DNA from: Paenibacillus rigui
Lineage (GTDB): Bacteria > Bacillota > Bacilli > Paenibacillales > NBRC-103111
NCBI RefSeq assembly: GCF_002234615.1
Contig: NZ_NMQW01000012.1
Span: 1 to 64,000 of the forward strand
DNA: 64,000 nucleotides
Direction of reading: 5' to 3'
Translations under genes and position numbers: made by a program
Part shown: positions 17,801 through 25,721 of the stretch, one piece after another
How positions within the stretch are numbered: the stretch's first letter is position 1
Layout: the number at the start of each line of letters is the position of its first letter
The notes under the pieces: model-generated
What the model was told of the DNA's origin: nothing
What the model saw: only the letters and a program-made list of their open reading frames with translations
Databases searched by the model: none

Positions 17801-20437
17801 CTTCTCATGGCAACGGCAGGAGCGACAGGAACAGCAAAGGTACTTTGGGATGAAAAAAATCTGTATGTCCTGTTCCAAGTGAAGGATACGCAGCTCAGCA
17901 AGTCGAGCACGAATAAAGCGAACCAGGACTCTGTTGAAGCCTATGTGGACGAGGACAGAGTGGACGCATGGCCTTATCGTGAGGATGACGGCGAGTACCG
18001 GGTAAACTATGCAAACGAGCAATCGTTCAAGTTCCTCAGCAATTCAACGCCGGCTACCTCCCCCGGGTTTGAATCGGCGGCCATTGCAGATGGAACGAAT
18101 TATACCGTAGAAATGAAAATTCCGTTCAAAACGATCACTCCGCAAAACGGTACGAAGATCCGGTTTGATGCGCAGGTGAACGATGCAACCGGGTCTACGC
18201 TTCAAAGCGTCGCTACATGGAACGATATCCTGGGCAGAGCCACCAAATCTACAGAGGTATTTGGCAACCTTACCCTTACCGGTAAATCCGATGGAAGCAA
18301 TGCCGAGTTGTCCAGCTTGTCGCTGTCCAGCGGCAAAGTGGATTTTGCTCCGGGCACACTTAGCTACAACGTAAGCTTGCCGAACAGCGTGACAAGTTTG
18401 ACCGTCACCTCAAGCGTGTATGACAGCCGCTCTACGCTGACGATTAACGGAAAACCTGCCGTAAGCGGCCAGCCGAGCAGCCCGATTCAGCTTGCCGTTG
18501 GAAATAATACGATCACGATCGTGGTTGCCGCGCAAGACGGCAGCACGAAAACGTACACGGTCAATGTAACCCGTGCGGCCGGCAGTGAACAACCTTCCGT
18601 GCTGGAGGGCGTTACCCTGGATTCTGGCAGCTACAGCCTGCTGATCGGCAAAAGCCATAACACAGTAGTCTCCGCCGTGTATTCGGATCATTCCTTAGTT
18701 AATGTGACGGGTTTTGCAAGGTATGCCTCATCCAATCCGCAGGTCGCAGTGATCACCGGCCAAGGTATTGTGACAGGCTTATCTGCAGGGTCAACCGTAA
18801 TCACCGCAACTTATGGCGGCTTCAGCGCCAGTGCGAACATCGCGGTAGTCAGCGCTATTGAGCTCGTACCTACTATCGATGCGCCTGTGCTTCGGCTGCC
18901 CGGTAACGATCCGGTACAGATTACCGTGCCTAAGGAAGTGACGAATGCTGCGATTCAATTCACACCGGACCTATCCGGAACAGCAGCAAAAGTAACGCTT
19001 CCGTCTATCGTTGTCCATTCGAACACTTCGCTGGGCGTTGTGGACATGACGATTCCTGCCAATACGCAATTAACGGCGCCGTCGAGCTGGAATGGCCTTA
19101 TGGAGCTGCCAAAAGTTCAAAGCAGCAGCACCGTTTCGGTCGCAAATGGTACCGTTCTTGCAGTGATTCAGGTCGGATCACCGGGTGTCCCTTTCACCTT
19201 TGATAAAGCGGTAAGGCTGGTCTTCCCGGGTCAAGCGGGCAAATCGGTAGGAGTTGTGTCAAATGGCACGATCGTTCCGATTGCAGGCACCATCAGTGCC
19301 GATAGCCAATCAGCCGCTGAGCGTGAGATTCCAGCCGGAGGAGACGCCAAGCTCTCTGTCGGCAATGACTTGATCGTTTGGACCAAACACTTTACCCAGT
19401 TCGTCATCTACACGGTGAACAACGTGGATCCCCCCCCTCGTCGCAGCCATGGGGGAAGCGGCGGGAGCGTTGCAGCAGAAACAAACACGGCAGCCGTTGC
19501 TGCAAATCAAGGCGGTACGTTTAGCCTCAATGGAGCTACAATCGTCATTCCCGCCGAAGCTATTAAAAAAGACATGAAGATCACCGTCAATAAAGTAACG
19601 GATGTGTCGAGCTTGACCTTGGACACCGCGTCCCGGCTGATCAGCGATGTCTTTCAAATGATCGGGCAGCCTGAAGGTACCTTAAGCATGCCAGTTACCA
19701 TCAAGCTCCCGTTCGATAAGAGCAAATTAGACGCTGAGCACAATCAAATCGGTCTTTACTGGTACAATGAGCAAGCACAGAAGTGGATTTTATTGAATAA
19801 TCAGCAGGTAGATGAAAGTCAAGCGACGATCAGCGGTTCGATTGACCATTTGGGCAGCTTTGCGGTTATAGCGGTAAAGAAAACGGAAGGTTCGAAGCCG
19901 ACGGCCGGAACAACAGAGCTGACCGATATTCGTGGGCATTGGGCAGAAACCAAGATCCAAGCGCTGATTCAATCTGGTGCCATTGCCGGTTACCCAGACG
20001 GTACCTTTAAACCGGACAACAAGATCACAAGAGCGGAATTTATCGCCATCATCGTAAAAGCATTCCATCTAAACGAACAGAACGGCAAGGTGTATGCCGA
20101 TACTGCCCATCACTGGGCCAAATCGTTTATCGCCACAGCGGAGGCGCAAGGATGGGTATCGGGTTATGACGATACGACCTTTGGGCCCGACGATTACATT
20201 ACCCGTGAGCAGATGGCCACCATCGTGGTTCGTGCCGCAGCATTGAACTCCACGAATGAAAGCATGAATTTCACAGACAGCTCGGATATTTCCAGCTGGG
20301 CTAGATCAGCCATTGCCGCTGCAATGGAGAAGGGAGTAATGAACGGCTATCCGGACGGAACACTGCAGCCGCAAAATCACACGACCCGTGCGGAAGCTGT
20401 AACGGTCATTGAACGCGTGTTAGCCTTGAAAAAGTAA
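11861..20437 (+). CDS. Giant surface-anchored xylanase: GH30-like + CBM22 + GH10 + CBM9 + SLH
   Basis: A 2858-residue secreted enzyme with two catalytic domains. After a signal peptide (about 1-36) comes a GH30-like clan-A domain (46-653; acid/base E319 in NPFNEVD, nucleophile E456 in WQAEFMN). Next are a CBM35/6-like module (670-820), a CBM4/9-like module (838-1069), a cadherin-like repeat (1070-1145) and a laminin-G-like sandwich (1148-1345). Then come CBM22 (1439-1587), a GH10 xylanase (1590-1940; acid/base E1735 in WDVVNEAM, nucleophile E1859 in ISELDV) and CBM9 (1953-2143). Cadherin-like (2147-2237), Big_2-like (2247-2330) and ZU5-like regions lead to three SLH repeats (2685-2858). AAGGAGG precedes the ATG. 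It resembles Paenibacillus cell-bound XynA but adds the GH30-like domain, whose substrate is uncertain. Confidence 0.93.
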   Translation: MSKRIWRKALAVKMVSTMLLSMMTPVSFSPLVQAAGIPAAPVTANWYSTYQTMDGVGAAYAYTDSVHMMQLAAAGHQDTVRHLLNLTFSEKDGTGHDIVRVIIGDNGGLSAANATAASPGFNPVTGLLADVNKPGYDIQGNPIPTRGTAGLYGYKIEGNDRYYDGNTDSIWPNEPEHDPGTLVPVEGFVWDYPSWNRPIANDDGGPTNLLSSPGSDPVVIKGSPRTRKELFDFDQVWTMRQAMQYGVKQFYACTWTVPYWMSNSSTNTPSKIIRGDTATIDGKPVKIYYQAYADYLVNYIRGMWEQWGIPITHINPFNEVDLAGGSAAYVQELIDGYIGPTLKKSMQPGGALYEIKNPDGQAINFVPQLAAVDGTNLGASLSRGGAVFSETDEGNALNKNPYLDVFTTHLYGTVGIGTDETKLYHTGDFSQSPLDYTKDGSKYPDYLTRYKLWQAEFMNQDTNDGSAGAYTQRYGNQNINDAVRWSNLMTNMFTSNPGFNGFVWWSMWDSNGADGSDLIRLASTNSQQRAGHISTLTGEYRAFKRFYGFGHFSRFMKPGDVRFDVTRVPADDINIVGFKNPNTNDFSITLSNAKNDDSIQPLEFTLKDFPTDTKSVTVFRTSGSENQKKLGTIPVNNGKFVIDVPSASIVTVVPSQGTYATYNGLDGERDIFSSLEAEGNDNGVPGDTAGNAGRTNEAVTLADSSYLAYKNVNFADGSANGGVVRRHLLYLTAQAKSAKGGTLHAYVLPVGTTVSSAAELLSKGTRVAKITVPANDQYGKYQDMVATGDLSAYGHKDLYIVAATNGPSSSITVDRFLFGANDSDWSAAGNNSTVSLPGNILLNGDFDTTTASNTNNWSTGRYDNGAFNPSVTGPAFTADTVQSYSGLSRYLKNSSTSKVAGSAKISNRVDAVNQYDGIWQDVTGKLTKGEQYNFKGYFLAMKGRPESYDIAAENPGDVEAALVYYDSNGKQLGLTPINGRKMPEPYAAREAGDAAYWNAGGQFVGRILEGGPIGLSSFQPVDVKVADWHETPDRPFTYNEPDGTAKVIVALYAKDANILYTDQLSLTPDVIPTYNIYVDGIQPSDFDVNKSDYTYTVTGTTLPKVTAASSDPEVQVSISQADSAQGTAVIRFIKGQNVKTYTIAFSTNEIINFANGLPAGWVIINPDQADTSIKTTANAVSVNTKKADADYPNSHNILQLPVSLAGNWTITATVNTNIALSASDTNGTQAGIGIYNAANGENYEIDAQKVTTNTKVHNASKSGANVTNNTSNTNLSGSSYWIRIVKSGTGVQGYYSTTNGSTWNMMGTNVQFTPDFFQGAKLQLFAINKSATVDLNAAFSNVTLLMTGADNGTVNADQQAVEQAAALIGNRITVPNAAGNDAITLQTKAQQLLNNDAKLKSLGVTCTLSLTDGQFALSIFKGAASLSILSLTVVGDGSAAIAKDFEDQTVQGFTPKGSATVTLNPTNEANHTAGGAYALKVSGRNANSDGPSINVKNAVKVGHEYKAAVWVKLISPASAQLKLTAVVNAATPYYISLQQQTLSDSSGWVKLEGTYRYLSEDVTLYVESPNSSTASYYIDDFSFEDTGLQSIVPLKEAYKNDFLMGNVPGMNDLTPGNGQNAFYNYHFDTVTFGNEMKPDALQKNKGTFTFTTADSMVSKSQSMGMNIHGHVLVWHSQTPAWFNQKVDASGNALKDAAGNPIYLSRDEALANMKTHIKTVMEHFGDKVISWDVVNEAMQDGPPAVSNWKDALRKSPWYYSVGPDFVEQAFLAARAVMDEHPDWKMKLYYNDFNDDFPAKRDAIYDMIKEMNDRYSLTHPGKLLVDGIGLQSHYDMRTSPANVEAAIVKYASLGVELSISELDVLAGMNSSLSAEWADKQASLYAQLFKIYKKHADKIARVTIWGYTDNTSWRASQNPLPFVGSLAPKPSYYAIIDPDKYLAEHPLYSPPETKSATALYGTPAIDGTIDSLWNQAPSIQMNNLLMATAGATGTAKVLWDEKNLYVLFQVKDTQLSKSSTNKANQDSVEAYVDEDRVDAWPYREDDGEYRVNYANEQSFKFLSNSTPATSPGFESAAIADGTNYTVEMKIPFKTITPQNGTKIRFDAQVNDATGSTLQSVATWNDILGRATKSTEVFGNLTLTGKSDGSNAELSSLSLSSGKVDFAPGTLSYNVSLPNSVTSLTVTSSVYDSRSTLTINGKPAVSGQPSSPIQLAVGNNTITIVVAAQDGSTKTYTVNVTRAAGSEQPSVLEGVTLDSGSYSLLIGKSHNTVVSAVYSDHSLVNVTGFARYASSNPQVAVITGQGIVTGLSAGSTVITATYGGFSASANIAVVSAIELVPTIDAPVLRLPGNDPVQITVPKEVTNAAIQFTPDLSGTAAKVTLPSIVVHSNTSLGVVDMTIPANTQLTAPSSWNGLMELPKVQSSSTVSVANGTVLAVIQVGSPGVPFTFDKAVRLVFPGQAGKSVGVVSNGTIVPIAGTISADSQSAAEREIPAGGDAKLSVGNDLIVWTKHFTQFVIYTVNNVDPPPRRSHGGSGGSVAAETNTAAVAANQGGTFSLNGATIVIPAEAIKKDMKITVNKVTDVSSLTLDTASRLISDVFQMIGQPEGTLSMPVTIKLPFDKSKLDAEHNQIGLYWYNEQAQKWILLNNQQVDESQATISGSIDHLGSFAVIAVKKTEGSKPTAGTTELTDIRGHWAETKIQALIQSGAIAGYPDGTFKPDNKITRAEFIAIIVKAFHLNEQNGKVYADTAHHWAKSFIATAEAQGWVSGYDDTTFGPDDYITREQMATIVVRAAALNSTNESMNFTDSSDISSWARSAIAAAMEKGVMNGYPDGTLQPQNHTTRAEAVTVIERVLALKK

Positions 20438-20457
20438 CGATCCTACGCGCAACAAAA

Positions 20458-20492
20458 GAGGGTGTTCCAATAGTAAACTTTGGAACACCCTC
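20458..20492. terminator. Stem-loop between the giant xylanase and xynC
   Basis: A 13-bp stem, GAGGGTGTTCCAA with TTGGAACACCCTC, is followed by TTTTG on the minus strand. It is probably the terminator for xynC transcripts arriving on that strand. Confidence 0.65.
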
Positions 20493-20522
20493 AGCAACAA
20501 GAACTAGAATGACTTTCTAAAG

Positions 20523-20570
20523 AAACCAAGGAGCTAAGCGGCCTGTTCTCGCTTAGCTCCTTGGTTTTTG
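20523..20570. terminator. Bidirectional terminator, strong stem-loop
   Basis: A perfect 17-bp stem (20523-20539 with 20551-20567) ends in a T-run on the plus strand and has a T-rich flank on the minus strand. It separates the two convergent xylanase genes. Confidence 0.85.
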
Positions 20571-20647
20571 GCTTCTATTACTGCCTGACAGCCTCTTGCT
20601 TATGGCCGGTCTTCTATCCCCCGCCTTTTCCCTTTGATTAAATGAAC

Positions 20648-22324
20648 CTACTGGGCAGTCACATTGATACTATCCACATTCGGTCCTTCCGTACCGGTCG
20701 TGACGACTTTAAAAGTGTTGGTCCCGCTATTCATCGGTACCTGAATCGTTTTTTCGCCCCACGTTGTCCAGCTCCCGGTCGCCGTAAAGGCGGCGTTGCT
20801 GATCACTTTCGTCCCGTTCACATACACATCCAAGTTTCGAGTTCCTGAATCCAATGCATACCGGAACTTCACATTTTTGGTTCCCGTTACGGCGCAATTG
20901 ATGCTATTCCACTGCGCAGCCGCTCCAGTTGAAGCATTGAAATTAACATATCCTGTACCGGTATAGCCTGTATAGAGGGTATCTACCGTTGCACTAGTTA
21001 ATATCGTGCCTGTCTCTGCTTCATAGGTGGTCCCGCTGCTGGTCGTGCCGTCCGTATAATCGCCTACGAATGTTGTAACGCTTTGGGCAGGAAGCTGGGC
21101 CGTAAAGGAACCGCCGGACACATTAATGGACGACCCGGCTGCAAGATTTCTGCTGCTGTCGGTCACATAGGAGGCTACCTGAGCGGCCGTGCCATTTTGC
21201 AGAACAAAATTTTGACTTGCAGCTGTAGTGTCCTTGTTAATGGCGACAATCACTACTTTATTGTTTCCTTTATAGGCAGATACGTAAATGTTCGAATTGG
21301 GGTTTTTGGTTGCATCAACCCTTACATAGCCGGGGCGAACGAATTTCGAGAAATGAGCCATACTATAGCCGCGTTTGCTTATCGTTCCATCCTCTTTCAT
21401 AGGACCATATTGCCTGCGGATGTACCACCACACATAAGCTTGAAAATCCCCCTCCACCATAGCATTATGCATATGATAAGCTACATCCAATGCCTCAGGC
21501 CAGCGATCCGCCGAGTTGTTGTCGCTATTCGGGTAATATACTTCCGTCATCCAAAGATCTTTTCCCGCTCCCTTTTGTTTAAAAAGAGGATAAGGGAAAT
21601 CACTAAAATTCGTCCCATACGTATGGGCACCGAGAATATCCATATTAGCCAGAGCCTGCGGATCGTTCAAAATAGGGTCCGACATATTTTTCATATACGA
21701 GAATGATTCCGGTGCCATGACCCTGCAGTTGATCGATCCGGCATTTTCTTTCATAAAGCGAAGCATTTCTTGTGGAGTCCACCACGTCCAGGTATGGGCG
21801 TAATCAGGCTCGTTTTGGACGGAGATAGCATACAGGTCCACACCATTATTTTTCATGTAGGCAACAAAATCATTCAGATGCTGTGCATAATCCGCATACT
21901 TGTCATATCGAAGCCGTTTGGCCGACGTGTCCCCGTTGCGATCGAAGGTCTCCGTCATCGTGCTTGGGGGATTCCATGGGGAAGCAAACACAATGGCACC
22001 GTGCGCAATCGCACTTTTGGCAGTGTCTACTTCTTTGGACCAGTTATTTTTATCTTCATCTACATGAATTCTTAAAACGGAAAAGCCCAATTGGTTCTGT
22101 CCGTTACCGAAAGCGGTTTCTCTTTGATCCACGGTTAAATCTCCGGCCCAAACCGGATGGTTGATGCCTCCAAAGCCGCGAATCACTTGGTTTGCTGCCG
22201 ACAAGTTCACCGTGGCATCACTCGCTGCCGAAACTTCAGCAGGAGAAAATACGGTTAACATAACCGAAAGCATCGTTACACATGCCAACAGAACACTTAT
22301 TGATTTCTTTACACGCGACGTCAT
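20648..22324 (-). CDS. xynC: GH30_8 glucuronoxylan xylanohydrolase with C-terminal CBM
   Basis: A secreted glucuronoxylanase of 558 residues. Residues 1-33 form a signal peptide ending near VSAAS. The GH30_8 core covers about 35-425, with acid/base E172 (SVQNEPDY), nucleophile E261 (WMTEVYYP) and the glucuronate-contacting arginine in WWYIRRQYGPM (303-304). A CBM6/CBM35-like module fills about 432-558. The core is very close to B. subtilis XynC, including the undisturbed RNGDTSAKRL loop that is split by a CBM in the paralogue at 2376-4895. The ATG at 22324 has GAGGAG at good spacing; the nearer ATG three codons upstream overlaps that site. Its promoter carries the block shared with lplB and the giant xylanase. 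Confidence 0.94.
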   Translation of the reverse strand: MTSRVKKSISVLLACVTMLSVMLTVFSPAEVSAASDATVNLSAANQVIRGFGGINHPVWAGDLTVDQRETAFGNGQNQLGFSVLRIHVDEDKNNWSKEVDTAKSAIAHGAIVFASPWNPPSTMTETFDRNGDTSAKRLRYDKYADYAQHLNDFVAYMKNNGVDLYAISVQNEPDYAHTWTWWTPQEMLRFMKENAGSINCRVMAPESFSYMKNMSDPILNDPQALANMDILGAHTYGTNFSDFPYPLFKQKGAGKDLWMTEVYYPNSDNNSADRWPEALDVAYHMHNAMVEGDFQAYVWWYIRRQYGPMKEDGTISKRGYSMAHFSKFVRPGYVRVDATKNPNSNIYVSAYKGNNKVVIVAINKDTTAASQNFVLQNGTAAQVASYVTDSSRNLAAGSSINVSGGSFTAQLPAQSVTTFVGDYTDGTTSSGTTYEAETGTILTSATVDTLYTGYTGTGYVNFNASTGAAAQWNSINCAVTGTKNVKFRYALDSGTRNLDVYVNGTKVISNAAFTATGSWTTWGEKTIQVPMNSGTNTFKVVTTGTEGPNVDSINVTAQ

Positions 22325-22530
22325 TGTTTTCATCTCCTCATAAATTAATCGTAAATTAATCGCTTCCACAAACTGGTTACCGTGGGAATGCTGCAATCTC
22401 CGTGTTACACCGTTTTACGCAATTTCCCTGGACCACGCCCTTTCGTATGCGGACGCAAGGCTTCCTCATCTCCAAGCAGTCGAATGAAAACATTTAAATA
22501 TTTTCCTATTTGTCCCAATCGTTCAATCAG

Positions 22531-22605
22531 GTCCTACTGTATCATCTGGAATGCGACTTTGAATATATACAATAATTTGGGACTTAGCTTCATCTTTACG
22601 GAAGG
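22531..22605 (-). promoter_or_regulatory. Promoter of xynC, copy 3 of the shared xylan regulon block
   Basis: The 405-bp gap 22325-22729 contains no gene. On the minus strand CTAAGTCCCAAATTATTG, then TATATATTCAAAG and a TACAGTAGGA -10 region match copies 1 and 2 over the core and diverge outside it. A weak cre-like sequence near 22356-22370 (three mismatches) is not relied on. Confidence 0.65.
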
Positions 22606-22694
22606 ATTTGCAAGCGACCTTACCTTTCTTTTAGACTTAATTTCTTTTTAAAGGATGGCCGCCGAATGGACTCGATCGTAAATTTCGCCTGAAC

Positions 22695-22718
22695 AAAAAA
22701 ACCTCCTGTGAAGGAGGC
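22695..22718 (-). terminator. Rho-independent terminator of the nag-type operon
   Basis: On the minus strand a CCTCCT/AGGAGG hairpin is followed by seven T residues, just past the stop codon of the nagB-like gene. Confidence 0.85.
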
Positions 22719-22729
22719 CATTGAAAAAG

Positions 22730-23545
22730 CTACGGCTGCATAGACGAATCATTATTCTGATCGCTGCTGCACTCCGCCAGGACGTACGATTCTTTATCTA
22801 CATACAGGGTACAATTCGGATGACTGCGAAGTATAGTTGCCGGGCAAGCCGTAGAAATGACGGCCTGCAGCGTGCTCCGTACAGCTTCACGTTTAGTAAG
22901 CCCCGGTACCATGCAGAATAGCAGGCTTGCTGACATGAGCATAGGGATGGTAAGCGTCAATGCATGAGTGGGAACCGAATGCACATCCTCGAAGCATCCG
23001 TCGTTCACCTGCTGCTGTCGGCAGGACTCCTCCAAGAGCACGGGCTTCACCGCCTTAGGGTCATCAAAATCGGCGACAGGCGGATCGTTGAAGGCAAGAT
23101 GCCCATTTTCTCCGATGCCGAGGAAGACGAAATCAATCGGGGCCTCCCTTAACAGCTCCGCATACCGAACACATTCCGCTTCCCCATTCGCGCCATCCAT
23201 GAGATGTACGACGCCAGGCTTTACCTTATCAAATATGCCTCGTTTGAGAAATTCAGAAAAGAGCTGAGGCGCACCAGGCTGTAAACCGATATATTCATCC
23301 ATATGAAATGCGGTAACCCGCTTCCAGTCGATTCCTTCCTCCTGGCATAGCTGCTCAAGAAATTCATTTTGGGAAGGAGCGGCTGCGAATACGATTCGCA
23401 ACCCTTCCTTTTCCCGCAATTTACTGCGCATTGCTTCCGCCGCTTCAGCTCCCGCAGCCGCACCTAACTCACGCCGCGTGGCATAAACCTGGACCTTTAA
23501 TTCATCCCTAGTAAAGCTCTGCTCCGGCATAAAAACGGACGTCAT
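22730..23545 (-). CDS. nagB: Glucosamine-6-phosphate deaminase-like protein
   Basis: A cytoplasmic sugar-phosphate isomerase/deaminase of 271 residues. The family converts glucosamine 6-phosphate to fructose 6-phosphate and ammonia. The FHMDEYIGL motif supplies the base Asp, and GENGHLAFNDPP holds the ring-opening His and neighbours, as in NagB. The N-terminus and C-terminus diverge from housekeeping NagB, so the true substrate may be a related amino sugar phosphate. It overlaps the nagA-like gene by 4 nt and is the last gene of the operon. Confidence 0.85.
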   Translation of the reverse strand: MTSVFMPEQSFTRDELKVQVYATRRELGAAAGAEAAEAMRSKLREKEGLRIVFAAAPSQNEFLEQLCQEEGIDWKRVTAFHMDEYIGLQPGAPQLFSEFLKRGIFDKVKPGVVHLMDGANGEAECVRYAELLREAPIDFVFLGIGENGHLAFNDPPVADFDDPKAVKPVLLEESCRQQQVNDGCFEDVHSVPTHALTLTIPMLMSASLLFCMVPGLTKREAVRSTLQAVISTACPATILRSHPNCTLYVDKESYVLAECSSDQNNDSSMQP

Positions 23546-24720
23546 TGGGCTCCTCCTCCCATGAAACTGTATTTGGTTTCTCCATTCAATACAACAGCGC
23601 TAATCCGAATCCGCTCTTGCCGATCGGGCTGTCGGAAAAGTGTAAAGCTCGCTTCGCTGCCTACCTCCAGCCATTCCCTCCCCGGCCCCGACAGGCCGAG
23701 AAGACGGGCGGGCCGCAGCGTGACTGCCTCAATCGCTTCAGACCAAGAGATTCCCGCATACCGCACCGCATTGGAGACCCCCACATCCAGAGCCTCGGCT
23801 GATCCAGCTAAAATGAGTGGATTATCGATAGGCGTTAGCCTTCCATCCGGATGAAGCTCAACTTCCGCTCCGATGACACTAGAGTAGCGTCCGGGGGACA
23901 AACCGCCAAATTTCACACTATCGCTGACCAGAATAAATTGGTCGCGTTTCGCACGAAGCATCGCTTTCAAAACCGGCGGGCTTAGATGGTGGCCGTCGGC
24001 AATAAAAGTAGCCCACAAACGATCCTCCCCCAACTGATTCCAAATGTAATTGGGGTGCCTTTGTAATTGGGTATGCGCCCCGTTTCCAAGATGTGTGGAT
24101 AAAGCAGCGCCCGCGGCTACAGCTTGGGCCAGCTCATCCGCATTCGCACAAGTATGCCCTAAACTGACCGTAATTCCGGCTTCCTTCAGTCTTCGAATGA
24201 AGGCGATGGCTCCCTTTCTTTCCGGAGCCACTGTCACGAGACGAATCCGATTCCCCGATGCCTCTTGCCACTGGGCGAATTCCTCCCAGTTCGGGTCCCT
24301 GACGTAGGTTCTTGCATGAGCTCCGCGAGGTCCGTCTTCACCGGAAATGTAAGGACCCTCCAGATGGATCCCGACAACGGAACGGCACACATCCGGATAA
24401 CGCTCACAAGCTTCCGCAATCGTCGTCACCGCTTGCTTGATCCGTTCCAAGCTCCCGGTTATAACGGTTGGCAAGTAATGGGTGACACCTCTTTGATATA
24501 GTGCTTCCGTGACCCCAACTACATCCTGCACAGTCGTGGTTTCGCCATTAAAGTCAAACCCGTTAAACCCATTGACCTGGAGATCAAACCAACCCGGGGA
24601 AATCCAGGGAAGCTCTTGCGCTGCCGCTGATTCCAGCGGCTTCACGGAAGCGATCAGCCCGTCCTTAACCTCTACCTCGACGACCTCAGCCGTATCGAAT
24701 CGGATTCCTTGCAGCCTCAT
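23542..24720 (-). CDS. nagA: N-acetylglucosamine-6-phosphate deacetylase-like amidohydrolase
   Basis: A cytoplasmic amidohydrolase of 392 residues. It would remove the acetyl group from an N-acetyl hexosamine 6-phosphate before the deaminase acts. Visible NagA features are GIHLEGPYIS (metal Glu), SLGHT (metal His) and the catalytic Asp in LVSDSVKFGG. The usual HLFNAM block reads HLGNGAH, and the segment after it is unlike classical NagA. This is therefore a divergent branch and the substrate may not be plain GlcNAc-6-P. It overlaps both neighbours by 4 nt, showing tight translational coupling. Confidence 0.82.
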   Translation of the reverse strand: MRLQGIRFDTAEVVEVEVKDGLIASVKPLESAAAQELPWISPGWFDLQVNGFNGFDFNGETTTVQDVVGVTEALYQRGVTHYLPTVITGSLERIKQAVTTIAEACERYPDVCRSVVGIHLEGPYISGEDGPRGAHARTYVRDPNWEEFAQWQEASGNRIRLVTVAPERKGAIAFIRRLKEAGITVSLGHTCANADELAQAVAAGAALSTHLGNGAHTQLQRHPNYIWNQLGEDRLWATFIADGHHLSPPVLKAMLRAKRDQFILVSDSVKFGGLSPGRYSSVIGAEVELHPDGRLTPIDNPLILAGSAEALDVGVSNAVRYAGISWSEAIEAVTLRPARLLGLSGPGREWLEVGSEASFTLFRQPDRQERIRISAVVLNGETKYSFMGGGAQ

Positions 24721-25721
24721 AGCTTAATTTCCTTCTTTTGTTTCGAGGATTCGTATGTGCCCAAAATAATTTCTAGCGCGTGGATGCCTTCTTCACCAGG
24801 CACTATCGGCGCTCTCAGCTCTTGCACGGCTAAAGCCATATCGCGAATCTGCATCCGATGCCCGTCGGGGATGACCTGAAACGGTGGGAATGACGGAATG
24901 TTCACCTCTTCGCCTTCTACTTTCAGCAAGGCGATGTCATCCTCCTGGATGATGACAGATCCCTTCTCCCCATGGATCTCCAAACGCTGTCCCCGGTCTG
25001 GATATACCGTAGTCGTAATTTCAAGTATGCCCATGGCCCCATTATGAAAATCGAGCAGCGACACCGCCGTATCCTCCACCTCGATATTTCTCAGCTGGGT
25101 GTTAGCCTTCCCGTAAATGGATCGAACGGGACCGACGAGCCACTGCAGCAGATCCACCGTGTGGATCCCCTGATTCATCATAGAACCGCCGCCGTCCATG
25201 GCCCAGGTCCCTCTCCAACCGGCACTGTCATAATACTGTTGGCTTCGGTAAATTTTAACATAAGCGTCACACAAGCTTAATCTCCCTAACCTCCCGTCTG
25301 CAAGCAGCTGTTTGACAAACTGAGCTGCCGGTGACATTCGTCTCGGAAAAATCGTGCTTAGCAGGACGCCCTGCTCTTTGCATTCGTGAATCATCCGGTG
25401 GGCATCCTCGAGCCGGATCGCCATCGGCTTCTCTGTCATCACATGCTTGCCGGCTTTGGCGGCCTGGATCGTTTGCTCGGCGTGAAGTCCGCTTGGCGTG
25501 CAAATGGACACGACCTGGATATCCTCATTTTGCAGCATGGAATCAAGCTTTGTGTACAATTGGGCGCCATATTTATCCGCAAACTGTTGACCATTAGCGT
25601 CATCGATATCGCAAACCGCAATCAACTCTGCCTCCGCGGTATTACGGATGGCATTCGCGTGAACGTCCGCGATAACACCGCAGCCGACAATCGCAAATTT
25701 CGTTCGAACTCCTTCTTTCAT
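24717..25721 (-). CDS. Gfo/Idh/MocA-family oxidoreductase
   Basis: An NAD(P)-dependent sugar oxidoreductase of 334 residues. The Rossmann motif GCGVIADVHANA lies at the N-terminus, and VMTEKPMA holds the conserved EKP motif. A C-terminal alpha/beta substrate domain completes it. Its 4-nt overlaps with the second oxidoreductase and with nagA place it in the same transcript. The family oxidises or epimerises sugars; the substrate cannot be told, but the neighbours point to an amino-sugar glycoside. Confidence 0.85.
   Translation of the reverse strand: MKEGVRTKFAIVGCGVIADVHANAIRNTAEAELIAVCDIDDANGQQFADKYGAQLYTKLDSMLQNEDIQVVSICTPSGLHAEQTIQAAKAGKHVMTEKPMAIRLEDAHRMIHECKEQGVLLSTIFPRRMSPAAQFVKQLLADGRLGRLSLCDAYVKIYRSQQYYDSAGWRGTWAMDGGGSMMNQGIHTVDLLQWLVGPVRSIYGKANTQLRNIEVEDTAVSLLDFHNGAMGILEITTTVYPDRGQRLEIHGEKGSVIIQEDDIALLKVEGEEVNIPSFPPFQVIPDGHRMQIRDMALAVQELRAPIVPGEEGIHALEIILGTYESSKQKKEIKL

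Noticed and set aside
22356-22370. A cre site upstream of xynC
   Set aside because: The best match has three mismatches, including both 3' consensus bases.
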